From assembly GCF_021646545.1 (NCBI RefSeq), contig NZ_JAKIRP010000005.1, positions 248,001 to 312,000 of the forward strand: a stretch of DNA of 64,000 nucleotides, read 5' to 3'. The position numbers and the translations under genes were made by a program. Below are positions 27,588 through 36,000 of the stretch, one piece after another; within the stretch, counting starts at the first letter, position 1; each line of letters begins with the position of its first letter. The notes beneath the pieces are model-generated. The model was not told the DNA's origin, did not search any database, and was given only the letters and a program-made list of their open reading frames with translations. Source of the DNA: Chitinophaga filiformis. GTDB lineage: Bacteria; Bacteroidota; Bacteroidia; Chitinophagales; Chitinophagaceae.

Positions 27588-30500
27588 TTAGAATCCGACA
27601 TTTAAACCCACTGCATAAGATTTGAGGTTCGGGATAGTACTGTTGTCTATCCCCCTGTCGAAAGAAGAGTTCACAGCACCGGAACTCACCTCCGGATCGA
27701 AGCCGGTGTATTTAGTAACCGTCCATATGTTCCTGCCTGTCATCACCAACTGCAGTTTCTTGAAGTATTTCATCTTCATCACCTTCGCAATGTCAAATCC
27801 TATGGAAACGTTGCGCAGTCTCAGGAAAGAAGCATCTTCATAGAAATAGTCTTTGGTAGCGTTGTTACCCGGACCATACAGACTACCCCAGGAACCACTG
27901 TAAGCACTGCCATAATAAGCGGTATACGCAGCCGTCACACCATTGATGGTAACAGGTTTTGCAAAGTCGCCGTGGATACCGTCTCTATACATCCACTCTT
28001 TTGTCTGATTGTACAGGTGACTGCCATAGATCCAGTCAAACTGGAAAGAGAATGTCAGGAAATCTTTGTAACCGAATGCACTGATAAAGGAAGCATTGAA
28101 CTTCGGATTAGGATCGCCCAGCGGATAGGCATCGGAAGAGAACTGAATGCCCCTGGTAGCGGTATCAACGAGATGCCCGTTCACTACCTGGTACTTTCCT
28201 GCATCCTGTTCTGAAATATATTTCGTTCCATTTTTGTTTACCGCATCTACACTGGTCAATGCTTTATAACCATAGATCTGTCCGATCTTCTGCCCTGCTG
28301 TAAGTACCAGTGCAGTACTACCTGCCGCAGAAGTGAGGATGATATCAGCACCGCCATTGATCCTGTCTATCATAGACGTCTGGTGACTGAAATTCGTTGT
28401 GAAGTCCCAGTTAAAGTTCTTGCTATGATATAAAGGCAGGTTCAGCTGGAACTGATACCCTTTGGAAGACATGTTGATCGCGTTGTTCAGGATACCTGTA
28501 GCTCCGGAAGATAGCGGCGCACTCACCGTATAGATCACATTTTCACTCTTACGTTTCCAGTAGGTAAAAGAGGCATTCACAGTGTTCAGCCATTTGCCCT
28601 GGCCGGCATTGAAGGTGAGGTCTGTACCCGCTTCAAACTCTTTGGATACTTCCACCTGCAGATTCGGGTTCTGCCCTGTAACCGGTACAGAATACACTAC
28701 ATCAGATCCAATGGTGTTCTGGTCCAGCGTGGGATACCTGTCAAAAGGCCCAGGCTGTATCCCAGCCTCACCATATGCAGCTCTCAGTTTAAAGTAGGGT
28801 ATTCTGGTTTCAAGCTTATCAGCCCAGAAGTTAAAGGAAGAAGGGAGTATGTAACCATATACATTAGGGAAAGTAAAAGGAGATGCACCACTTCCAAAAG
28901 CAGATGACCAGTCGCTTCTGAAGCCACCGCCTACGCCACCATAATCACCGAAGTCGATCTTCTGGTTGATGAGATAACCGTAAGTGATAAATGACTCCTC
29001 ATAGTTACCTGTTGTCTTGGTCGTGGTAGAATAAGGCGCCACAAACAATTGTTTGGCAGTAGAGATATTCACCGGTGGAGACAGCGGCAATCCCAGTCCA
29101 TACACATCTTCTTCCTTATACTTGTTCTTTCGGTAGTCGTAAGAGATCTGTGTAGTGGTCTGGATCGGCAGGTGGATATTAAAGTCTTTTTCAAAGTCTG
29201 TCCTGATATACGCGCTTCCGAGGAAGTTCTGGAAAGTAGTGTTATAGTTCCAGTTATCTATTTCTCCCGAAGCATCGTTGGCAAACTGGAATGACCATGC
29301 ATCATAGTACATAGTATTGGCGTTCTGTGTCTGGTTCAGGTAAGTCCAGGTTGCCTTTTCTGTTCTGTAGTTAATACCATATTTGGCATCCAGTTCCAGG
29401 AAATGATTCACCTGGAAGTTGGCGTTAAAACTCTGTACGATATCTACCTTGTTATCTAATCCGCTCGCATACTGCTTTACGAAGTATGGGTTGAAGGCGT
29501 TGATACTTAAGAAATCGGCTGTCTGGAAGGCAGGTGAATTACCATCCGCCATTTTATAGGTCAGGTCAAAGAAAGGCGAAGTATTCAGGAAGCTGAAGAT
29601 ATTGTCATTTTTACCCGCTGTATTCCCTTTCCCATATAAGTAGCCGCCTGCGCCGCCTAAACCAGGCACGGTAGTATTTTTAGTATAGATCACCTGTGTG
29701 ATGGAACGCAGTTTGAATCCTTTGAACAATTCTGTTCCCAGGTTAGCAGTCAGGTTGGAACGGTCTACATAACCATTCTTCATTACAGGGCTCACAGTAT
29801 GATTGTTGGCAACACCGAGAGAGAAATCTGATTTATCAGAGCCGCCGGAAATGCTGATATTATTGTTCCAGGATGTTCCTGTCTGGAACACCTGTTTAAA
29901 GTGGTCGTAATATTTCAGGTTGGCATTGTATGGTTTGTTGGCAATATTCCGCGGATCGAGTACACCATAACGGGTAGCACCACCATAGGCATAGGATATG
30001 CCTTCAATGCCACCCAGATCAGTATATTGCAGGATATTCCCATTTGCATCAACGATATTATTGTTGCCATCGGTTAAATAAGGATGAAGCCGTGCCTTCT
30101 CAACATGCCCGCTGTTGATATAACTATTCGCCGCATAATTGGTAGAATAGGTAACAGCTATAGGACCACGCTTTCCTTTTTTAGTGAAGATCTGCATTAC
30201 ACCATTGGCGCCCTGGGCGCCGTAGATGGAAGCGGAAGCCGCGCCCTGTACTACTTCTATTCTTTCCACATTACTCAGGTCGAGCGAGTTGAGGTCTGTG
30301 GCAGAAACCTGCACACCATCCAGCATGATCAGGGGTTTGGTGCCATTCTGTACAGTGTTGACACCTCTTAACAGGATGTTGACAGGATCGCCGGGGTTAC
30401 CACTTACAGAAGAGATCTGTGCGCCGGGTATCTTACCGATGAGCGCCTGGTCGATACTGGTAGAAGGACCGCTCACCAGTTTCTCTGATGTAACAGATTC

Positions 30501-30869
30501 TACCGAGATGCCCAGTTTACGTTTACTCGTAGCAGTACCTACACCAGTGATCACTACTTCTGATAGTATCTTTTTGTCTACGCCAAGTGTAACGTTCAGC
30601 ACAGGCCCATCTACGTTCACCTGTTTGGTTTCATAGCCAATAGCCGTAAATATCAATGTGCGGCCCTTTCCAGCACTGATCGTGAATGCGCCATTGGCAT
30701 CGGTTACAGTACCTCCACCACCTTTTATTTTGATACTTGTACCAGGAACGGGCGCACCTGAATCGTCAGACACAGTCCCTGTAATTTTAATGGTGGTCTG
30801 AGCCTGAAGCGTGCTGATATAGGCATGGCATAGCAATACCATCAGGCATAATAGCATTTTCTTTCTCAT
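27588..30869 (-). CDS. SusC/RagA-family TonB-dependent transporter of an orphan SusCD pair
   Basis: The 1093-residue protein has a signal peptide (1 to about 24), a carboxypeptidase-regulatory-like domain (about 29-95), the TonB-box region SEVVITGVGTATSKRKLG, a plug with ILLRGVNTVQNGTKPLIMLDGVQ and ASASIYGAQGANGV, and a C-terminal barrel ending YAVGLNVGF. It is followed directly by susD. Unlike the locus at 5.8 kb there is no sigma/anti-sigma pair upstream; the preceding 565 bp carry no gene. The imported nutrient is unknown. Confidence 0.95.
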   Translation of the reverse strand: MRKKMLLCLMVLLCHAYISTLQAQTTIKITGTVSDDSGAPVPGTSIKIKGGGGTVTDANGAFTISAGKGRTLIFTAIGYETKQVNVDGPVLNVTLGVDKKILSEVVITGVGTATSKRKLGISVESVTSEKLVSGPSTSIDQALIGKIPGAQISSVSGNPGDPVNILLRGVNTVQNGTKPLIMLDGVQVSATDLNSLDLSNVERIEVVQGAASASIYGAQGANGVMQIFTKKGKRGPIAVTYSTNYAANSYINSGHVEKARLHPYLTDGNNNIVDANGNILQYTDLGGIEGISYAYGGATRYGVLDPRNIANKPYNANLKYYDHFKQVFQTGTSWNNNISISGGSDKSDFSLGVANNHTVSPVMKNGYVDRSNLTANLGTELFKGFKLRSITQVIYTKNTTVPGLGGAGGYLYGKGNTAGKNDNIFSFLNTSPFFDLTYKMADGNSPAFQTADFLSINAFNPYFVKQYASGLDNKVDIVQSFNANFQVNHFLELDAKYGINYRTEKATWTYLNQTQNANTMYYDAWSFQFANDASGEIDNWNYNTTFQNFLGSAYIRTDFEKDFNIHLPIQTTTQISYDYRKNKYKEEDVYGLGLPLSPPVNISTAKQLFVAPYSTTTKTTGNYEESFITYGYLINQKIDFGDYGGVGGGFRSDWSSAFGSGASPFTFPNVYGYILPSSFNFWADKLETRIPYFKLRAAYGEAGIQPGPFDRYPTLDQNTIGSDVVYSVPVTGQNPNLQVEVSKEFEAGTDLTFNAGQGKWLNTVNASFTYWKRKSENVIYTVSAPLSSGATGILNNAINMSSKGYQFQLNLPLYHSKNFNWDFTTNFSHQTSMIDRINGGADIILTSAAGSTALVLTAGQKIGQIYGYKALTSVDAVNKNGTKYISEQDAGKYQVVNGHLVDTATRGIQFSSDAYPLGDPNPKFNASFISAFGYKDFLTFSFQFDWIYGSHLYNQTKEWMYRDGIHGDFAKPVTINGVTAAYTAYYGSAYSGSWGSLYGPGNNATKDYFYEDASFLRLRNVSIGFDIAKVMKMKYFKKLQLVMTGRNIWTVTKYTGFDPEVSSGAVNSSFDRGIDNSTIPNLKSYAVGLNVGF

Positions 30870-31434
30870 AATTGTGATTTAAATATTACTGTTTAACCGA
30901 GTAACATGCTTGCGTAGGGAAGCCTGGCAATAGGTACAATACTGTCCACTGTCGTGCGTTAAGGCACGGCACCAAATAACAAAGCCTGTATGTACTGTGG
31001 TTGTTCAGTACATAGCATTCCCCCTGGATAATTTGCTTATCTTTTCAATTCAGTAACAAAAAACAATTAGGTTAAGTGGCAATTATTTAAACTGCACAGC
31101 CACTTTCAAAGCATCTGTTCACCACAAAAATTCAATACTAAAATCAGGCATAGTACCTGGGTTTTCCAAGCTAGTGTGTCATCACCACAATAGATGTCTG
31201 GTCGTTAAATAATTTAGATTCTGGTTGACATTCTAATCATGATAAATATATGACCCTTTTGTTAGATTTCACAATTTTTCAGGGAGAAAAAAGGAAAAAA
31301 GTAAATATTGAATTTTTTATAATATAAGTATAAATAGCAGTACTATCCTTCTGACACTGTGGTATTCAGGTAGTGATTTCCTGCTGGATTTCTTTCGGAA
31401 CAGATTGGCAGCAGAATTGCGGAAGTATCCAGTT
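30870..31434. other. Divergent intergenic region between susC and pncB
   Basis: This AT-rich 565-bp region should hold promoters for both divergent genes, but no clear TAnnTTTG box with a proper upstream element was found. A small hairpin (CGTGC-N6-GCACG) lies at about 30953-30968. Nothing else is evident. Confidence 0.5.
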
Positions 31435-32610
31435 ATGCGGACCAACATACTTACTTCGATCCTCGATAATGACTTTTACAAGTTCACTATGCAGCAGGGA
31501 GTGATCACACTATTTCCCTATGCAAAAGCCCGCTATGCTTTTATTAACAGGGGCAAACATATCTTTCCAACAGGTTTCGCCAATATACTGCGCAAAGCGG
31601 TTGACGGCATGGCCTCATTGCAGCTCAGCAAACAGGAAAAAGATTTTCTCAGGATAACCTGTCCTTACCTCTCTCCTGTCTATCTCGACTTCCTGGAGGG
31701 TTACCGTTATGATCCTTCAGAGGTGAAGATCACACAGGAAAGAGATCAGCTGCATGTCAGCGTGGAAGGCGCCTGGTATCGTACCATTCTCTGGGAAGTA
31801 CCGTTAATGTCACTGATCTGTGAACTGTATTACCCGTTGACCGATACAGAGCGTATCAGTGATGAAGCTGTGATGGAGCGTACACGCAATAAGATAGAGA
31901 ACTACCTGCAGCTGGGAGTGACTGTCGCCGAATTTGGTACACGCCGCAGGCATTCCTATGCAGTACATCACCTGGTGATGAAGGCGTTAAAAGAATATGG
32001 CGCGGGTTCCTTTATCGGGTCGAGTAATGTACATATGGCCATGTTGTATCAAACGAAACCTATCGGCACACATGCGCATGAATGGTTCATGTTCCATGCA
32101 GCCCGCTATGGTTTCAAAATGGCGAATGCACTGGGACTTGAACACTGGACACAGGTATACCGCGGAGACCTTGGCATAGCACTCTCTGATACGTATACGA
32201 CGGATGTGTTCTTCAGACAGTTTGATAAGATGTTCTCTAAACTCTTTGATGGCGTCAGGCATGATAGTGGTGATCCGTTGTTATTTGCCGATAAGGTAAT
32301 CGCCCACTATCAGCAGATGGGCATTGCTCCTGCTACCAAAAGCATTATTTTTTCTGATGCACTTAACTATGACAAGGTAGCGCGTATTGCAGCACATTGC
32401 CGCAACCGGATAGGGATGTCTTTCGGCATAGGTACCAGCCTGACCAACGATGCTGGTCCTGCCGCTATGAATATTGTGATCAAAATGACTGCTGCCTGTC
32501 CGGAAGGAGAAGGATGGACACCTGTTGTGAAGCTGTCCGACGAACATGGTAAGTATACCGGCGATGAACAAACAATCGCGCTTGCCAAAACAATACTGGA
32601 AATTGATTGA
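31435..32610 (+). CDS. pncB: Nicotinate phosphoribosyltransferase
   Basis: This enzyme joins nicotinate to PRPP with ATP help, giving nicotinate mononucleotide in NAD salvage. The 391-residue form starts at ATG 31435 (MRTNILTSILDNDFYKFTMQQ), the usual start of the family; an upstream TTG at 31405 is less likely. Family signatures are TRRRHSYAVHHLVMKAL, IGSSNVHMA, PIGTHAHEWFM, ALSDTYTTDVFF, GVRHDSGDP and FGIGTSLTND. Cytoplasmic. The FRG-domain gene follows after 21 bp on the same strand. Confidence 0.95.
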   Translation: MRTNILTSILDNDFYKFTMQQGVITLFPYAKARYAFINRGKHIFPTGFANILRKAVDGMASLQLSKQEKDFLRITCPYLSPVYLDFLEGYRYDPSEVKITQERDQLHVSVEGAWYRTILWEVPLMSLICELYYPLTDTERISDEAVMERTRNKIENYLQLGVTVAEFGTRRRHSYAVHHLVMKALKEYGAGSFIGSSNVHMAMLYQTKPIGTHAHEWFMFHAARYGFKMANALGLEHWTQVYRGDLGIALSDTYTTDVFFRQFDKMFSKLFDGVRHDSGDPLLFADKVIAHYQQMGIAPATKSIIFSDALNYDKVARIAAHCRNRIGMSFGIGTSLTNDAGPAAMNIVIKMTAACPEGEGWTPVVKLSDEHGKYTGDEQTIALAKTILEID

Positions 32611-32631
32611 TGGAAACTAAAACCCCAATGT

Positions 32632-33360
32632 ATGCAAGAGGTTGAACTGGATGCCATACGTGACTATCTCGATCTGATCAGGGTCAATAAGGAGGAAAAT
32701 ATACGTAGTGGCAATATGGGTGATTTTGTTTTCCGCGGACAAGGGGCTGATTATCCCCTGATCCCGAAAATTTGCAGGCTGAAACCCAAGGGGGATCTCT
32801 TCGAGGTAGAAAGAGCCTTATTGAATGAATTTAAACGTACGAATCCATTGCTCGTACAGCAACAAACACCATTGAACGACTGGGATTATCTGACCCTCGG
32901 CCAGCATTTCGGATTGCCTACACGACTGCTCGACTGGTCTAACAGTGCGCTCACTGCTTTATGGTTTGCAGTATCCCGGCACAACGCGGAATGCCTGCCC
33001 GAAAGCGCTTATGCTGTTGTCTGGATCTTAATGCCTACAGATGAAGATTTCGACTTTAATCCGGACGAGGTACATCCTTTTGACCTGCCGGCTACCAGGA
33101 TCTTTCGCCCCCGGCTGATTAAACAACGTATTAACAACCAGTCGGGCGTTTTCACTGTTCCTTCCACACAGGAATTGCGTGAAACCAGTTATATGAATGA
33201 AAGCGATCGTTACGACCTGAAGCTCATCAAAGTAAAAATACCAACAGCCAGTCTGTCCAATATCCGGAATGAATTAAACACGCTTGGTGTGAATGCCTTT
33301 TCTATATTCCCGGAACTGGAAGGCCTTTGTACTTTCCTGCAGTGGCGTTACTTTGAGTAA
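32632..33360 (+). CDS. FRG domain-containing protein
   Basis: The 242-residue protein shows both hallmarks of the FRG domain: FVFRGQGADYPLIPKICR near the N-terminus and GLPTRLLDWSNSALTALWFAV in the middle, with a C-terminal LEGLCTFLQWRY. No signal peptide or membrane segment. FRG proteins are widespread, often in mobile or defence contexts, but their chemistry is not settled. It sits 21 bp after pncB, so co-transcription with an NAD-salvage gene is likely. Its end lies 4 bp from the end of the convergent phosphoesterase gene. Confidence 0.88.
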   Translation: MQEVELDAIRDYLDLIRVNKEENIRSGNMGDFVFRGQGADYPLIPKICRLKPKGDLFEVERALLNEFKRTNPLLVQQQTPLNDWDYLTLGQHFGLPTRLLDWSNSALTALWFAVSRHNAECLPESAYAVVWILMPTDEDFDFNPDEVHPFDLPATRIFRPRLIKQRINNQSGVFTVPSTQELRETSYMNESDRYDLKLIKVKIPTASLSNIRNELNTLGVNAFSIFPELEGLCTFLQWRYFE

Positions 33361-33364
33361 GTAA

Positions 33365-34114
33365 TTATATCTCGATCACATGGAAAGGCATATCATACCC
33401 TGCCTTTAACAATACGGGTTTGGCTACATTAAAAACTTTCACGCCTCCCGCCAGCGATCCTTCGAGTGTGCCCATGTGTGCATGTCCATGAAAAACTGCT
33501 GATACCTGCCGGCGGATCAATGGCTCTGCCAGCCGCGAGGAACCCAGGAAAGGATAGATAGGCTCCGGCTCTCCTTTCACGGTATCTATCAATGGCGCAT
33601 AATGCATGAGCGCCACTTTTTTCAGATGCTCATGCTGCTGATCAATTCTAGCCAGCGCTCTGTCGAGGTGCAGGGCCTCGTTCACCGCTTCCTGTACAAA
33701 TGCCTTCATGGCATCTTCTCCGAACATCGACAGCATAAAGTTATCAAATCCGCCGCCAAAGCCTTTTACACCGGCAAAGCCCACATCTCCTATTACGACC
33801 GCCTCTCCGTCCAGGATGTGTACGTTCTCACTCTGTACCGTCTGCCTGATCAGCTTCTGCCTGCCTTTTTCATGGTCATGATTGCCCAGTACAGCCACCA
33901 CCGGGATCGTGCATGATTTCAATTCGTCGCATAGGATCTTTGCTTCACTTTCATCGCCGGTATTGGTCAGATCTCCGCAGATAAGCAGCACATCTGCCCT
34001 GCGGGATACCTCCTTGAAGTAGTCTGTCCACTTATTCTTATCTGTGTCAGCTATATGGATATCGGCAACAGCAGCGATGCGCATCTTCTTGTTTTCAGTG
34101 TTTTCAGCATCCAT
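33365..34114 (-). CDS. Calcineurin-like metallophosphoesterase
   Basis: The roughly 250-residue protein has all five motifs of the family: AVADIHIAD, CGDLTNTGD, LGNHDHEKG, MHYAPL and FHGHAHMG. Cytoplasmic. The ATG at 34114 lies 2 bp after the stop codon of the nucleotidyltransferase gene (an alternative TTG at 34120 overlaps it), so the two proteins are translationally coupled and probably act together. The substrate is unknown; a phosphodiester or nucleotide product of the upstream enzyme is one possibility. Confidence 0.9.
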   Translation of the reverse strand: MDAENTENKKMRIAAVADIHIADTDKNKWTDYFKEVSRRADVLLICGDLTNTGDESEAKILCDELKSCTIPVVAVLGNHDHEKGRQKLIRQTVQSENVHILDGEAVVIGDVGFAGVKGFGGGFDNFMLSMFGEDAMKAFVQEAVNEALHLDRALARIDQQHEHLKKVALMHYAPLIDTVKGEPEPIYPFLGSSRLAEPLIRRQVSAVFHGHAHMGTLEGSLAGGVKVFNVAKPVLLKAGYDMPFHVIEI

Positions 34115-34116
34115 TA

Positions 34117-34860
34117 TCAAACCGTTTTTATGGTCATTCCTTTATAATGCCAGTCGGTAATATCGACTGCATATTGTGTCTGATCTATCAATGGCCCCCT
34201 GCATACTTTTTCCTGTGAAGGAGGCAGTTCATATTGCTGATGCGCCCTTTGCATCAGTTCGTCAAACAGCCAGCGGGGAATAATCTCCGTGTAGTCGGCC
34301 GGGTATACAAACTGAAACACCAGCAATTGTGCCAATAACAGATGCCAGTGAGGATCACACCGCTGTAGCAGCCGTTTCCAGTCAATCTTTTTGCCATACC
34401 GTAACATGACATGATTGACATCTGCACCGTCAAAACGTTCCCTGTTCTGAATAAAGACCTTACTCCAGATCAGTTCTTCCGGCGCTATCAACCGCACGGG
34501 CAATTCCATAAACACGGCATCCACTGCATGCTGATACCAGCTTTCATCGACAAGGCAGATATTGTTGGTACTGCTGAAAATGATGTCGATATAATACTCC
34601 CCTTTATAAACTTTAGCCAGCCAACGTACATCTGTCAGTTCGATTTTATAGCCATGGGTGGCAAACAGCTTCATAAGCCCCGGATATTGCGTGGGAGTAC
34701 AGAATATATCCAGGTCTTTGGTATCACGGAAAAGCCCCGTGTAATGAAATAAGGCAAATCCTCCTCCAATCAGAAAGTCATCCCCACTCTCCACGAGGAT
34801 AGACAATGCTTCACGGTAAAAGGAATGCGCTTCCATCTTTTGTTCTTCGTTCATCATCAT
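34117..34860 (-). CDS. Nucleotidyltransferase-fold protein
   Basis: The 247-residue protein carries the minimal nucleotidyltransferase motif FLIGGGFALFHYTGLFRDTKDLDIFC (GG then DxD) with a later acidic strand YYIDIIF. The rest (LIAPEELIWSKVFIQNRERFDGADVNHVMLRYG) resembles the AbiEii/MNT-type nucleotidyltransferases that recognise tRNA or protein targets. It is followed at once by a metallophosphoesterase gene. The pair could be a transfer/removal module, which is an inference; no antitoxin-like gene is adjacent. Confidence 0.8.
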   Translation of the reverse strand: MMMNEEQKMEAHSFYREALSILVESGDDFLIGGGFALFHYTGLFRDTKDLDIFCTPTQYPGLMKLFATHGYKIELTDVRWLAKVYKGEYYIDIIFSSTNNICLVDESWYQHAVDAVFMELPVRLIAPEELIWSKVFIQNRERFDGADVNHVMLRYGKKIDWKRLLQRCDPHWHLLLAQLLVFQFVYPADYTEIIPRWLFDELMQRAHQQYELPPSQEKVCRGPLIDQTQYAVDITDWHYKGMTIKTV

Positions 34861-35010
34861 ACCTATTATATAACCTAAAAACTGTGCCGTTGGCGCTTCA
34901 TACCAGCCTTATCAGACAGGAGCCGTACTGCTCGCCCGGCTTATCAAGCTGGCCCGGATACAATTTCTGTGAATAATTGCCGAACGCTGTGAAGATTTTG
35001 CCCCATTCAC

Positions 35011-35018
35011 TATATTTG
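35011..35018 (+). promoter_or_regulatory. Candidate -7 promoter box (TATATTTG)
   Basis: TATATTTG fits the Bacteroidota TAnnTTTG box and lies 24 bp before the start codon at 35042. No well-spaced TTG element was found upstream, so support is partial. Confidence 0.45.
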
Positions 35019-35041
35019 ACACAAATCCTTAATTTCAATCC

Positions 35042-35500
35042 ATGAAATATCTTCCGTTTATCGCTGTCGCGATCTCATTGCTATCCTGTAGCCAGCAAAA
35101 AGAGCCTTCAACTGCTACTTCCACTTCACCACTAACAGGTACATGGAAACTGATCAGCGCCAAGTCTATCGAAAACAAAGACACGACAGTTACTGCGCCT
35201 GTTGCAGGACAAGAGACCATCAAAATATTCAATGACAGCTATTTCGCTTTCTTCACACATGACCTGAACCATGGCGCCGATTCAACGGCGGTTTACGGTT
35301 CCGGCAGCGGAACCTATACACTGGTGAAAGATGTGTACAACGAGCACCTGGAGTACTGCAGTTACAGGGGCTGGGAAGATAAAGACTTCTCCTTCGTTAT
35401 GCAGATCAAAGGAGACACGATCATCCAGAGCGGCATCGAAAAGATCGATAGCCTGAATATCAACCACGAGATCGTGGAAACATATGTAAGGATCCGCTAG
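35042..35500 (+). CDS. Lipocalin-like lipoprotein
   Basis: The 152-residue protein has a lipoprotein signal (MKYLPFIAVAISLLSC) and the start of a lipocalin-like fold (LTGTWKLISAKSIENKD), followed by beta strands typical of small Bacteroidota lipocalin-like proteins. It is probably exported and lipid-anchored; the ligand is unknown. Monocistronic: a promoter box lies 24 bp upstream and a strong terminator follows 15 bp after the stop. Confidence 0.75.
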   Translation: MKYLPFIAVAISLLSCSQQKEPSTATSTSPLTGTWKLISAKSIENKDTTVTAPVAGQETIKIFNDSYFAFFTHDLNHGADSTAVYGSGSGTYTLVKDVYNEHLEYCSYRGWEDKDFSFVMQIKGDTIIQSGIEKIDSLNINHEIVETYVRIR

Positions 35501-35515
35501 GAAATAATAAAAAAA

Positions 35516-35559
35516 CAAAAGAGCCCGTATCTTACTTTTGATACGGGCTCTTTTGTTCG
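35516..35559 (+). terminator. Intrinsic terminator after the lipocalin-like gene
   Basis: A perfect 16-bp stem (CAAAAGAGCCCGTATC with GATACGGGCTCTTTTG) around an 8-nt loop, with the T-tract inside the right arm. The mirror A-tract makes it potentially bidirectional. Confidence 0.9.
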
Positions 35560-35605
35560 GATACCTGACGGAGACCGGCAGGCTTTTAAGCTATTTTCAG
35601 GAGGC

Positions 35606-35761
35606 TCATTTATACCTGGCACGTCCCTCTTCGTCATAATAAGTCAGGCATTCTCCGAAGCCCATTAATCCCAGCAGCCAGTCCCCTGGCTCGGATAAAT
35701 AATCCTTGAAAGCAGCCCCTACGCGCAATTCAGCGATACCTCTGGCCCAGTTTCGCAGAAA
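35606..35761 (-). pseudogene. Fossil C-terminal gene fragment
   Basis: An open frame on the minus strand with no usable start reads RNWARGIAELRVGAAFKDYL and further on GDWLLGLMGFGECLTYYD, ending in a TGA at 35608. The sequence is protein-like and ends cleanly, but a TAA sits directly upstream in frame (35764-35762), so only the last 50 or so codons of an older gene remain. The family was not recognised. The rest of 35560-36000 shows nothing clear. Confidence 0.45.
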
Positions 35762-36000
35762 TTAAGGAAAAATAGCAACAAGCATTTGCTGAAACAGGAT
35801 GACCGGTTGATTTCCCTGAAAACAGTTTGAAGGCAATAAATACCCACTGATGTTATATATCGGACAGTCATGTATTAAAAGCGGACATTCCCACCGCAGG
35901 TGGCGTACATAAACAACTGATTTACAGCATAGTGCTGAACTGGCATTCTTTTGGGATTTGCTGTAACAGTTTTTCTACCGACCAAAATCAAACTGCCCTT

